Assembly: GCA_015056795.1 (NCBI GenBank)
Contig: SVFO01000013.1
Span: forward strand, 41,934-105,933
Length of the DNA stretch: 64,000 bases
Source of the DNA: Lachnospiraceae bacterium
GTDB lineage: Bacteria; Bacillota; Clostridia; Lachnospirales; Lachnospiraceae
Reading direction: 5' to 3'
Both the position numbers and the translations under genes were made by a program. Of this stretch, positions 17,141 through 25,743 are shown in pieces. How positions within the stretch are numbered: the first letter of the stretch is position 1; the number at the start of each line of letters is the position of its first letter. The notes beneath the pieces were generated by a model that was not told the origin of the DNA, did no database searches, and saw only the letters and a program-made list of their open reading frames with translations.

Positions 17141-17219
17141 GTTTTGGAAATGATGACGAAGTCATTCATTTAGGCTTGTACATCCCCCGAGTACTACTGA
17201 CGGAAAGGAGGGGAGACGC

Positions 17220-18374
17220 ATGGAAAAAAGTGCATTGATTTATATTTGCTTGACGCTTGGCACCGTGGCTCTCGCCCTGCTGATTCAAAAGCGTGAGACG
17301 GCGCTCACTTGCCAAAGGGCTGGGCGCACCTATGGACAGTGGACCCCCTGCACGCGCAGAGATGCCCTGAACCATGTTTCAGAATTTGTGATTTTCTGCC
17401 TGCTGGCAGCAGTGTCCGCCTGTAGGTTTGCATTGGGCAATGATTATTGGACCTATCGGGAGAATTTTAAGAGGATTTTCTATGATGCCCATGTTTCCTC
17501 TGAAATTGGATTTAATCTGGTCGTCAAGGGTCTGGTTGCCCTCTTTGGCTATGATAATTACCTGCCCCTGTTTGCATTCTTTTCCCTCCTAACGGTTTTC
17601 TTCTTTGTGCGGGCCATCCATGATCAGGGAGAAAGCTTTGCGTTTTCCTTATTCCTGCTGCTGACGGGAGGGTATTATTTTCAGAGCTTCAATACGATCC
17701 GGTATTACCTCGCACTTGCGATGGCGATCTATTCCATGAAGTATGTGCTCCGAAGAGAATGGGGAAAGTTTCTGTTATTGATTTTGGTCAGCGCGGCTTT
17801 CCATAAGACAGTGCTGGTCGTTGTACCGATCTTTTTTGTGGCATCCTATTTGGCGAGAACGGGTCTAAAGAAATGGCATTTGATTATCGCAGCGCTCTTC
17901 GCTGCCAGCCTGATTTTTGGTCAGGAGGTTTACCGCTGGATCATTTTTCAGTTCTATCCGTTTTATGAAAATACGGGCTTTGACGTGAAGCATATTTCCT
18001 ATGTCAATGTGGCGAAATGCTTGGGGACGCTGGCTCTCGCAGCGATTCTTTTCTGGGAAAGGCGCAAAGAGCAGGGCGAACGCTTCACGGTGGCCATGCG
18101 TTTTTATTTGTGGCTGAATATCTTTGGACTGGTTGCCTTTTTGTGTGGTGGCTTCGTCCCTGAGGTCAGCAGGATTGGATTATATTTCATTGCATCCCAA
18201 ATCTTTTTGATTCCAAGTCTCGCTTGTCGGATTCGCGGAAAATGGCTTGGCCGTATCTGCATCGGGGGCAGCATTTTGGCATTCTCCTTGTACTTTGTGC
18301 TTTTGCTAAAGCAAATGTATCAGACCGACATTAGGATTTTGCCTTACATGAGCTGGATTTTTTATTATAAATAA
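17220..18374 (+). CDS. EpsG-like polysaccharide polymerase/membrane protein
   Basis: A 384-residue polytopic membrane protein with about ten to twelve helices. The pattern FALGNDYWTYRENFKRIFYD near residues 72-92 is the EpsG family signature region (a polar YxxY loop after the second helix). SFNTIRYYLALAMAIYSMKYV and SAAFHKTVLVV are also typical. EpsG-like proteins are thought to polymerise exopolysaccharide units at the membrane, like Wzy. The ATG at 17220 follows AAGGAGGGG with ideal spacing. It probably supplies the polymerase for the units started by the enzyme at 13009. Confidence 0.85.
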   Translation: MEKSALIYICLTLGTVALALLIQKRETALTCQRAGRTYGQWTPCTRRDALNHVSEFVIFCLLAAVSACRFALGNDYWTYRENFKRIFYDAHVSSEIGFNLVVKGLVALFGYDNYLPLFAFFSLLTVFFFVRAIHDQGESFAFSLFLLLTGGYYFQSFNTIRYYLALAMAIYSMKYVLRREWGKFLLLILVSAAFHKTVLVVVPIFFVASYLARTGLKKWHLIIAALFAASLIFGQEVYRWIIFQFYPFYENTGFDVKHISYVNVAKCLGTLALAAILFWERRKEQGERFTVAMRFYLWLNIFGLVAFLCGGFVPEVSRIGLYFIASQIFLIPSLACRIRGKWLGRICIGGSILAFSLYFVLLLKQMYQTDIRILPYMSWIFYYK

Positions 18375-18419
18375 TCATGGCAGTCCCGTGGACGCCGACT
18401 TGCAGTATGAGGTGACAAC

Positions 18420-19817
18420 ATGAGGATACTTTGGCTTTGCAATCTCATTCTTCCTGCCGTTGCAAAGGAACTGGGATTAGAGGCATCCAATAAAGAGGGC
18501 TGGGTCGTAGGCCTGGCAGAAAAAGTATTAAATAATCAGAAGGATGGGGAAGTGACCTTTGCCATCGCCGCACCTGTTCCAGCTTCCGTTCTGGCATCTG
18601 GAGAGGACTATGTGGAAAGAGAGTTCGATGCGTGGGGCGGGCATGCATTCTTTTATGGCTTTCGTGAAGACACGGACAATCCGCACCGATATGAGGCAGC
18701 GCTGGAAGGGCGGATGCAAAAGATTGTCAAGCACTTTCGGCCAGACGTGGTTCACTGCTTTGGAACGGAGTTCCCGCATACCTTGGCCATGTGCAAGTCC
18801 GTTCCCTCTAGAAGTCTTCTGGTAACCATTCAGGGAGTGTGTACGAAAATCGCGGAGGTTTATGAGGCGGATCTTCCGAAAAAGGTTGTACAAAGACTGA
18901 CTCTTCGGGATTTCTTGAAAAAGGATGGCATCGCCATGCAGAAGGAAAAATTCCGACTGCGTGGGAATTCTGAACGGGAAGCGCTTCGGCTTGCAGGAAA
19001 CATTGGAGGACGAACGGCCTGGGACAGGGCGTTTGCGGAGAACCAAAATCCAGAAGCTCGCTATTTTCAGTTAAATGAGACGCTCAGGTCAGACTTTTAT
19101 GACATGACCTGGGAAGAGAAAAACGTGGAACCGCACTCCGTTTTTTTGAGTCAGGGAGATTATCCCTTAAAGGGATTGCATTATGTTTTGCTAGCCATGC
19201 CACAGATTCAAAAGAAATTTCCAGACGTAAAGGTCTATGTGGCAGGCAATGGGATTACAGGATATGAGACGCTGAAGCAAAAGCTCAAAATCTCCTCCTA
19301 CGGAAAGTATCTGCGGGAGCTCATGCATCAATATCACCTAGAGGATAAGGTCGTGTATCTGGGAAAGCTTTCTGGTGCGGAGATGAAGGAGCGATATCTA
19401 AAGAGTAGCTTGTTTCTCTGCCCGTCTGCGGTGGAGAATTCACCCAATTCCCTGGGGGAGGCCATGCTGCTTGGCATGCCCTGCATTGCGGCAAACGTGG
19501 GCGGCATTCCCAGCATGTTTACGGACGGAACAGACGGCATTCTGTTTGAAGGACATTGCGCCCTGGAGAAGGAATCGTCTTCCGAACCGAAAGCGCAAGA
19601 GGATGGCGAAGGGCTCGCCAGAATTGCAGACCATCTGGCGACTGCCGTAATAGAAATGTGGAGCAACCCTGAAAGGGAGAAGGAATATGGTAGGAATGCC
19701 CGAGCACATGCCATGAAAAATCATGACGGGCATGAGAATTATCGAAGGATCATGGAGGTATACGCCACAATCGCTGGCGAAGGATCAGAGGGACATGGAG
19801 CAGATGGGGAAGCGTAA
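18420..19817 (+). CDS. GT4 family glycosyltransferase
   Basis: A 465-residue GT-B fold retaining transferase. The N-terminal domain begins MRILWLCNLILPAVAKELGL. The C-terminal nucleotide-binding domain is clear: VFLSQGDYPLKGLHYVLLAM near 240, VKVYVAGNG near 275, and SALFL-type CPSAVENSPNSLGEAMLLGM near 340-360 with the Glu signature of GT4. The ATG follows GAGGTGA with 5-base spacing. Its 3' end overlaps the next gene by 23 bp. Confidence 0.9.
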   Translation: MRILWLCNLILPAVAKELGLEASNKEGWVVGLAEKVLNNQKDGEVTFAIAAPVPASVLASGEDYVEREFDAWGGHAFFYGFREDTDNPHRYEAALEGRMQKIVKHFRPDVVHCFGTEFPHTLAMCKSVPSRSLLVTIQGVCTKIAEVYEADLPKKVVQRLTLRDFLKKDGIAMQKEKFRLRGNSEREALRLAGNIGGRTAWDRAFAENQNPEARYFQLNETLRSDFYDMTWEEKNVEPHSVFLSQGDYPLKGLHYVLLAMPQIQKKFPDVKVYVAGNGITGYETLKQKLKISSYGKYLRELMHQYHLEDKVVYLGKLSGAEMKERYLKSSLFLCPSAVENSPNSLGEAMLLGMPCIAANVGGIPSMFTDGTDGILFEGHCALEKESSSEPKAQEDGEGLARIADHLATAVIEMWSNPEREKEYGRNARAHAMKNHDGHENYRRIMEVYATIAGEGSEGHGADGEA

Positions 19818-21066
19818 GATCGTATTTGTATCCAATTATTTGAATCATCATCAGATTCCCTTTTGCAGGGCCTTGTCTGAGCGCCTTGGCGGGAGCTTCG
19901 TCTTTATTCAGACGGAGCCCATGGAGGAAGAACGGGTTCAAATGGGGTGGAATGCGAGCGTACAGGAGCCTTATCTGGAACTGATTTATGAAAAGCCAAA
20001 GGAATGTGCGGAATGGATCGCGCAGGCGGATGTCGTACTTCTCGGCTGGACGGAGGACGAGAGCTGCCTTCAGGAGAGATTTCAGGCTGGAAAGCCCGTG
20101 ATTCGGATTTCGGAACGAATTTATCGGACGGGGCAGTGGAAGTTTATCAGTCCCAAGGGACTTTACAGAAAGTATTTGGATCATGTCAGATATCGGAAAA
20201 AGCCCGTGTATTTACTCTGTGCGGGAGGCTATGTTCCAAGTGATTATCACTTGATTCATGCCTATCCAAGGAAGATGTTTTGCTGGGGGTATTTCCCAGA
20301 GACCAAGCAGTATGACGTCGACGCGCTGATGGCTTCGAAGGGATGGGAAAAGGCCGACGGGACGAAGGTTCCGTGCATTTTGTGGGCGGCGCGACTGATC
20401 GAGCTGAAGCATCCTGAGCTTGCCATTCAAACGGCAAAGTATTTGAAGCAAAAGGGCGTGGAATTCCACCTGAACATGATTGGTGGCGGCGCCATGGAAG
20501 AGCAGGTGAAGGCTTGGATTCATGAGGAAGGCTTGGAGGAGGACATCACTCTGCTGGGATTTATGAAGCCAGAGGAAGTGCGCAGCCATATGGAGCAGGC
20601 AGATGTTCTTCTGTTTACGAGTGATAAGCGGGAGGGCTGGGGAGCCGTGGTAAATGAGGCCATGAACAGTGGATGCGTGCCCGTGGCGGACCACATGACA
20701 GGAGCTGCAACCTATCTGATCCGACAGGGAGAAAATGGCTATGTCTATCGCGACGGTGACGGGCAAATGCTATTTGAAACCGCGGAAAAGCTGGTGAAGG
20801 ACGCGGAGCTTCGGAACAGGCTTGGAAGACGGGCCTATGAGACCATTCATGATAGCTGGAATGCGGAGTTTGCGGCAGAGCGGCTGTGCCGATTGATTGA
20901 GGAATTGACGGGCCAAAGGCTAGAGGCAGATATGGCGGAAAACGGGAAGACAATGGAGACGAAGGAGCGTTTGAATACGGCTCGTAAAATTCCACGTCTG
21001 ATTCCCTGCGATCCCGCCCCCGTCATCTCAGAGCAAAGGATGTTTCGGTATTTGACGGAGAAGTAG
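19795..21066 (+). CDS. GT4 family glycosyltransferase
   Basis: A 423-residue GT-B fold protein. The N-terminus KRKIVFVSNYLNHHQIPFCR is typical of capsule GT4 enzymes. The C-terminal domain has LWAARLIELKHPELAIQTAK near 195, FHLNMIGGGAMEEQVKAW near 225 and LLFTSDKREGWGAVVNEAMN near 270 with the family Glu. The ATG at 19795 (AGAGGG upstream) overlaps the previous gene by 23 bp; an ATG at 19804 is possible. The frame is open further upstream to 19723 but that part lies inside the previous gene. It is followed three bases later by a GT2 gene. Confidence 0.88.
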   Translation: MEQMGKRKIVFVSNYLNHHQIPFCRALSERLGGSFVFIQTEPMEEERVQMGWNASVQEPYLELIYEKPKECAEWIAQADVVLLGWTEDESCLQERFQAGKPVIRISERIYRTGQWKFISPKGLYRKYLDHVRYRKKPVYLLCAGGYVPSDYHLIHAYPRKMFCWGYFPETKQYDVDALMASKGWEKADGTKVPCILWAARLIELKHPELAIQTAKYLKQKGVEFHLNMIGGGAMEEQVKAWIHEEGLEEDITLLGFMKPEEVRSHMEQADVLLFTSDKREGWGAVVNEAMNSGCVPVADHMTGAATYLIRQGENGYVYRDGDGQMLFETAEKLVKDAELRNRLGRRAYETIHDSWNAEFAAERLCRLIEELTGQRLEADMAENGKTMETKERLNTARKIPRLIPCDPAPVISEQRMFRYLTEK

Positions 21067-21069
21067 GAT

Positions 21070-22059
21070 ATGAAGAATTTGCCAAGGATCACGGTAATCA
21101 TTCCGGTTTATAATATTTTAGAGTACCTGCCAAGATGTGTTCACAGCGTCACGGCACAGACCTATCAGAACCTGGAGATTCTCTTGGTGGATGACGGTTC
21201 CACGGACGGGACGGGGGAGCTTTGCGATCAGCTTTCGCAGGAGGATTCCCGCATCAGGGTTTTCCACAAGGAAAACGGTGGTTCCTCTTCAGCAAGAAAT
21301 CTAGGCTTGTCAAAGATGACGGGAGAATTTGTCGGATTTGTGGACAGTGATGATTATATCGAGCCAGACATGTATGAAAAGCTTTGGCAGGGCATGGAGC
21401 AAACGGGCGCCTTTATTGCGCAGGTCGGGCGTGATGAGATTGATGAGCAGGGGAATCTGATGCCTGCCATTTGTACCCCGCCAAAGGAGGCAACGCGAAT
21501 TTCCAGTAAGGATTTTATGAAGGAGCTTTTAATGCACAGGGGGGATTGCTCCTTTTGCACGAAGCTGTTTCGAAGGGAGCTGCTGGAGGGACGCCAGTTC
21601 CCCGTGGGGAAGCTGAACGAGGACTTCTTTTTACTGGTACACATGCTTGTGGATGGGGAGGAGGTTTTATCCCTGCCAGACATAGGCTATCATGTGTTTT
21701 ACCGCGTGGGATCCAATTCCAGAAAAAAGGATAAAAATGAATTCTCCCGCGTTTATGCGGACTGCGTGGACAATGCAGACGCTGCAATGGAATATGTGGA
21801 AAAGCAGTTCCCAGAGCTGAAGGACGTGGCTTTTCGCTTTGGCATCTTTCAGCGGTTAGAGTACCTGTTACACATTCCCATCCCGCAGATGACCAAGGAC
21901 AATGCATTTTATAAAGCAGTGGTCAAATACCTGAGAAGACATTGGATGGAGACCATGCGAAACAAGGTTTTAACAAAGAAGAATAAGGCATATGCAACCT
22001 TGTTTGCGATGATGCCGAAGGGGATTCGGGTAATACATAAAAAGATCAAGAAATTGTAG
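21070..22059 (+). CDS. GT2 family glycosyltransferase (CpsJ/EpsJ-like)
   Basis: A 329-residue GT2 enzyme. It opens PRITVIIPVYNILEYLPRCV, then LLVDDGSTDGTGELCDQ near 40, KENGGSSSARNLGLS near 75 and FVDSDDYIEPDMYEKLW near 96, the full motif set of streptococcal CpsJ/EpsJ-like transferases. The second half contains LNEDFFLLVHMLVDGEEV. The basic tail after residue 295 could contact the membrane. The ATG follows GGAG and AGGA sites. It is the last glycosyltransferase before the secreted glucosaminidase-like protein. Confidence 0.9.
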   Translation: MKNLPRITVIIPVYNILEYLPRCVHSVTAQTYQNLEILLVDDGSTDGTGELCDQLSQEDSRIRVFHKENGGSSSARNLGLSKMTGEFVGFVDSDDYIEPDMYEKLWQGMEQTGAFIAQVGRDEIDEQGNLMPAICTPPKEATRISSKDFMKELLMHRGDCSFCTKLFRRELLEGRQFPVGKLNEDFFLLVHMLVDGEEVLSLPDIGYHVFYRVGSNSRKKDKNEFSRVYADCVDNADAAMEYVEKQFPELKDVAFRFGIFQRLEYLLHIPIPQMTKDNAFYKAVVKYLRRHWMETMRNKVLTKKNKAYATLFAMMPKGIRVIHKKIKKL

Positions 22060-22078
22060 AAAAAATAAAGGATTCAAG

Positions 22079-23857
22079 ATGCAAAAGAGGGAACGCCAGG
22101 GACAACAGAATAGGTGGTTACTTCGATGGATGGCATGGGGAATCACCCTTGCTTTGTTGATGCTACCCTTTTTTACACTTCCCATGGCAAACGTTCATGC
22201 AGATCCCACGGAGGCAGGAGGAAGCTCGTTGCCGGAGGACATTGCCAGCTTCCCCGAAAGCTATCATTCAGGACTCCTTGCACTCAAGACAAAGCATCCG
22301 AACTGGCAATTTGTTCCAATGAATGTCATGGATTGGAACACAGCACTCAACAATGAGATGAGGGATGGAAAAAGCCTAATCAATTATAGGGCTGCAAATT
22401 GTCTGAAGGAAGGCAAATATGACCAAGGGAATTGGTATTTTGCTTCCAAGGGTGCCTTGGCCTATTATATGGATCCGAGAAATTCCCTGACGGAGGAACG
22501 GATTTTCCAGTTTGAACAGCTTTCCTATAATGCACAGTATCATACCGTGGATGCTTTAGAAACCATGCTCCGTGGTACCTTCATGGGAGATGGGAAAAAG
22601 GTTCCGGGTACGGCGATGTCCTATGCAGTATTCATCCATGCCTGTGGTGCGCACCCAGAGGTTTTGACGAGTCCATTTCATTTGGCTGCCAGAATCCTGC
22701 AGGAGCAGGGAAGAGGGGAGTCCGCGTTAATCTCGGGAACCTATCCCGGCTATGAGGGCTATTATAATTACTTTAATATTGGGGCGACCGGTACGACAAA
22801 CCAGGATATCATTGTAAATGGATTGGAGTATGCGAAAAAAAAATGGGGAAAAGAACAGAGTGGCATCGACGGCTTTGGAGCGTACAATGCCATTTTGGAA
22901 GGCTCCAAATTCATCGCGTCAAGTTTTATTGCCGTTGGGCAGGATACCCTCTATTTGCAAAAATTCAATGTTACGGCTAGTGCACCGTTTACGCATCAGT
23001 ATATGCAGAATATTGTGGCTCCCATGTCGGAAGCTGGCACGATCAGGGATTTTTATGAAGCGGCTGGTGCATTGGAAATTCCCTTTACGTTCCGAATTCC
23101 CGTGTATCAGAATATGCCGGCACAAGCCTGCCAAATGCCGACTTCCTCAACGAATGTGGTGCTGGAAATTCCCAGTGATAAGAACGATCCCTATAACTAT
23201 ACGGGCAATACGGTTATGATCGACGGGGAGCCTTACGAGTGCGAGAGCTATTATAATAGCGCGAAGGAAACACGAAGACTGATTGCAACGCTTCCTGACG
23301 GCACGGCAATGTCAGTTGCCATAGAGCTTCGAAGTGTCAACGGAGATCTGAAGCGGGCGTATTATTGGACCCTGGAATATAAGGGGAACTATTATGTTGC
23401 GACGGAGGTTTCCGAGGCACCTGTTCTGGAAAAATGTGAAATCTCTTTCCTGGTGAATGGCGGGACGGGAAGCATGGATTCCCAGTGGGTATTGAAGGGA
23501 AAGCGGTTTTTGATTCCGGAATGTATGTTTGAACCGAAGGAAGGGTATATATTCTATAGCTGGGATTGGGGTAGACCGGGGGATGAAATTACAATTACGG
23601 GTCCGTTGGAACTCACCGCCGTTTGGGTAAAGCGGCCGATTTCCGTGACCGTAAGCGCCTCACGGCAAGAAGGCGGAACGGTCAGCGTTAGCTGCACCGA
23701 GGGAAATGTCGTCAGCGTCAGCGCCGTGCCAGCGGAAGGTTATGTCTTCCGATACTGGACGAAGGGGATTTACGTTGTCTCTGATGAACCTGTCTATTCC
23801 TTCTTGGCAGAGGAAGATACAGATCTGGTTGCCGTGTTTGCAAAGGTGTCTGAGTAG
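22079..23857 (+). CDS. Secreted glucosaminidase-like protein with two C-terminal beta-repeats
   Basis: A 592-residue exported protein. A signal peptide ends near VHA at residue 41. Residues about 60-330 read as an N-acetylglucosaminidase-type domain, with LALKTKHPNWQFVPMNVMDW near 65 and AARILQEQGRGESALISGTY near 200-220, where a Glu would be catalytic. Two InlB/Flg_new-like beta-repeats follow: CEISFLVNGGTGSMDSQWVL near 455 and ISVTVSASRQEGGTVSVSCT near 521. The first closely resembles the repeats in the muramidase at 39140. The ATG follows AAAGGA. It may trim peptidoglycan to anchor or let out the polymer made by this locus. Confidence 0.82.
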   Translation: MQKRERQGQQNRWLLRWMAWGITLALLMLPFFTLPMANVHADPTEAGGSSLPEDIASFPESYHSGLLALKTKHPNWQFVPMNVMDWNTALNNEMRDGKSLINYRAANCLKEGKYDQGNWYFASKGALAYYMDPRNSLTEERIFQFEQLSYNAQYHTVDALETMLRGTFMGDGKKVPGTAMSYAVFIHACGAHPEVLTSPFHLAARILQEQGRGESALISGTYPGYEGYYNYFNIGATGTTNQDIIVNGLEYAKKKWGKEQSGIDGFGAYNAILEGSKFIASSFIAVGQDTLYLQKFNVTASAPFTHQYMQNIVAPMSEAGTIRDFYEAAGALEIPFTFRIPVYQNMPAQACQMPTSSTNVVLEIPSDKNDPYNYTGNTVMIDGEPYECESYYNSAKETRRLIATLPDGTAMSVAIELRSVNGDLKRAYYWTLEYKGNYYVATEVSEAPVLEKCEISFLVNGGTGSMDSQWVLKGKRFLIPECMFEPKEGYIFYSWDWGRPGDEITITGPLELTAVWVKRPISVTVSASRQEGGTVSVSCTEGNVVSVSAVPAEGYVFRYWTKGIYVVSDEPVYSFLAEEDTDLVAVFAKVSE

Positions 23858-23867
23858 GACTCCGGCA

Positions 23868-23896
23868 TTGCATAAAATGAAAAAGAGTGGTATAAT
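23868..23896 (+). promoter_or_regulatory. Strong sigma-A type promoter for the pseC-like operon
   Basis: TTGCAT at 23868-23873 and a perfect TATAAT at 23891-23896 are separated by 17 bases. Transcription would begin near 23903, about 31 bases before the ATG of the aminotransferase. Confidence 0.72.
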
Positions 23897-23933
23897 ATAC
23901 TGATATTTTGGAAAGGTGGTCTGGGAAACAAAG

Positions 23934-25127
23934 ATGGAAGAATTAGCGATTTTTGGTGGAAAGCCCGTGAGGGAAGAAAAAATTTTTTATGGAAGGCAAT
24001 GTGTTGAGCAGGATGACGTCGATGCAGTGGTTGCCACGCTGACGAGCCCTCTGATTACCTGTGGCCCAAGGGTGCAGGAGATGGAGAGAAGGCTCTGCGA
24101 GGTGACGGGAGCAAAGTACGCCGTGGGAGTCAGCAATGGAACGGCAGCACTTCATCTTGCGGCCATGGCAGCAGGCTTCGGACCTGGGGATGAGGTCATC
24201 GTTAGCTCCATTACGTTTGCAGCCTCCGCAAACTGCGTACGTTACTGCGGTGCAACGCCTGTGTTTGCTGACATTGAGAATGATACTTATAATATTGATC
24301 CAGAATGCATCAAAAAGCTAATCACGCCGAGGACGAAGGGCATTGTGGCCGTAGACTTTACGGGCCAGGCCGTGAAGTTGGATGAGATTCGGGCAATCTG
24401 CAAGGAGCATGGCCTGATTTTGATCGAGGATGCGGCGCATGCCATTGGAACAAAGTACAAGGGAGAGCCCGTAGGCTCCCTTGCGGACATGACCTGCTTC
24501 AGCTTCCATCCCGTAAAGACTGTGACCTGCGGTGAGGGCGGGGCGATTACGACCAATGATGAGAAGCTCTATCGTCACCTAATGCGCCTTCGTACCCATG
24601 GCATCACTAGGGATATGAGCGAGATGGTGAATCCCTCCGATGCACTTTGGTATAACGAGCAGGTAGAGCTTGGATTTAATTATCGACTGACGGATTTTCA
24701 GGCAGCGATGCTGTGCAGTCAGCTGAAGAAGCTGCCGAAGTTCTCTGACAGAAGAAAGGAAATCGCAGCCATCTATGACAAGGTGTTTTCCGAAATGCCG
24801 GAGCTTCAGGTACAAAGGGAAATCCCAGAGAGCGATACGACAAGGCATCTCTATGTGCTTCGCTTACATTTGGAGAAGCTGACTTGTACCCACAGGCAGT
24901 TTTTTGACGCGCTGTATGCTGAGAACGTGTGCCCACAGGTGCATTATCTGCCAGTATATTGGCATTCCTACTATGAGAAGCTTGGCTATCAGAAGGGGCT
25001 TTGCCCGAATGCGGAGGCCTTTTATGAATCCTCCATGAGCATTCCGCTTTATTACTCCCTGACGGACGAGGAGGTTCAGGACGTCATTCACGCCGTGAAG
25101 AAGGTTGTGGCATATTATCGCAAATAA
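23934..25127 (+). CDS. PseC-like sugar aminotransferase (DegT/DnrJ/EryC1/StrS)
   Basis: A PLP-dependent sugar aminotransferase of about 397 residues. PseC-like features: an AIFGGKPVREEKIFYGRQCV start, VGVSNGTAALHLAAMAAGFG near 65, LIEDAAHAIGTKYKGEPVGS near 165-185, and the PLP lysine in FSFHPVKTVTCGEGGAITTN near 192-210. The later phrase LGFNYRLTDFQAAMLCSQLK is also typical. PseC converts a UDP-4-keto-6-deoxy-HexNAc to the 4-amino sugar. The ATG at 23934 is chosen by family alignment; a GTG at 23916 is in frame. The adjacent acetyltransferase would modify the new amino group. pseB, pseF, pseG and pseI are not in the window, so the final sugar is uncertain. Confidence 0.87.
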   Translation: MEELAIFGGKPVREEKIFYGRQCVEQDDVDAVVATLTSPLITCGPRVQEMERRLCEVTGAKYAVGVSNGTAALHLAAMAAGFGPGDEVIVSSITFAASANCVRYCGATPVFADIENDTYNIDPECIKKLITPRTKGIVAVDFTGQAVKLDEIRAICKEHGLILIEDAAHAIGTKYKGEPVGSLADMTCFSFHPVKTVTCGEGGAITTNDEKLYRHLMRLRTHGITRDMSEMVNPSDALWYNEQVELGFNYRLTDFQAAMLCSQLKKLPKFSDRRKEIAAIYDKVFSEMPELQVQREIPESDTTRHLYVLRLHLEKLTCTHRQFFDALYAENVCPQVHYLPVYWHSYYEKLGYQKGLCPNAEAFYESSMSIPLYYSLTDEEVQDVIHAVKKVVAYYRK

Positions 25128-25162
25128 AAGCGTGCCATTTGTGAGAGGTTTGGAAAAAGAAA

Positions 25163-25729
25163 ATGGATGCAAGATGGATGGCTGAACAATATAGGAACGA
25201 ACAGGCGGGAATTTATCTCAGGCCGATTACGGACGCGGATACGAGCCTGATCGTTGCGTGGCGTAACAGCGACGCCGTGAAAAGCAGGTTTATTTATCGC
25301 GAGCCCTTTACCGAAGAGGGACACAGAAGCTGGCTGAAAAACGTGGTAGAGACAGGAAAGGCCATTCAGATGATCATCTGTGACCTGAAGACGGATAAGC
25401 CCTTTGGTAGCGTATTTCTGCGTGACGTTGACAGAAAGCACAACAAGGCAGAATATGGCATTTTCGTCGGAGAAGCAGATGCGAGGGGGCGCGGCGTCGG
25501 TACGGCTGCTGCGAAATTGATGCTTCGTTATGCATTCTGTGAAGAACAGCTCCACCGCGTGTTTCTTCGCGTTTTGGCAGACAACGCGCAGGCCATTCGA
25601 AGCTATGAAAAGGCAGGCTTCGTTCGGGAGGCATATTTGCGGGAGAGCGTTTATTTAGACGGTACTTACAATGACGTCATTCTCATGTCCGTATTAGACT
25701 GGGAATGGAAAAAAGAACACGAAATCTGA
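25163..25729 (+). CDS. GNAT N-acetyltransferase (PseH/RimJ-like)
   Basis: A 188-residue GNAT-fold acetyltransferase using acetyl-CoA. It shows LRPITDADTSLIVAWRNSDA near residue 16, the RimJ/PseH opening, and the acetyl-CoA loop DARGRGVGTAAAKLMLRYA near 110-128. The end reads IRSYEKAGFVREAYLRESVY near 150. Lying 35 bp after the PseC-like aminotransferase, it most likely N-acetylates the 4-amino sugar that enzyme makes. A ribosomal-protein acetylase is the alternative for a stand-alone copy but is less likely here. Confidence 0.85.
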   Translation: MDARWMAEQYRNEQAGIYLRPITDADTSLIVAWRNSDAVKSRFIYREPFTEEGHRSWLKNVVETGKAIQMIICDLKTDKPFGSVFLRDVDRKHNKAEYGIFVGEADARGRGVGTAAAKLMLRYAFCEEQLHRVFLRVLADNAQAIRSYEKAGFVREAYLRESVYLDGTYNDVILMSVLDWEWKKEHEI

Positions 25730-25743
25730 TAAGGATTGGGACA

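Noticed and set aside
17150..17175. Hairpin AATGATGAC/GTCATTCATT between two polysaccharide genes as terminator
   Set aside because: Imperfect short stem without a T tract; the operon probably continues.
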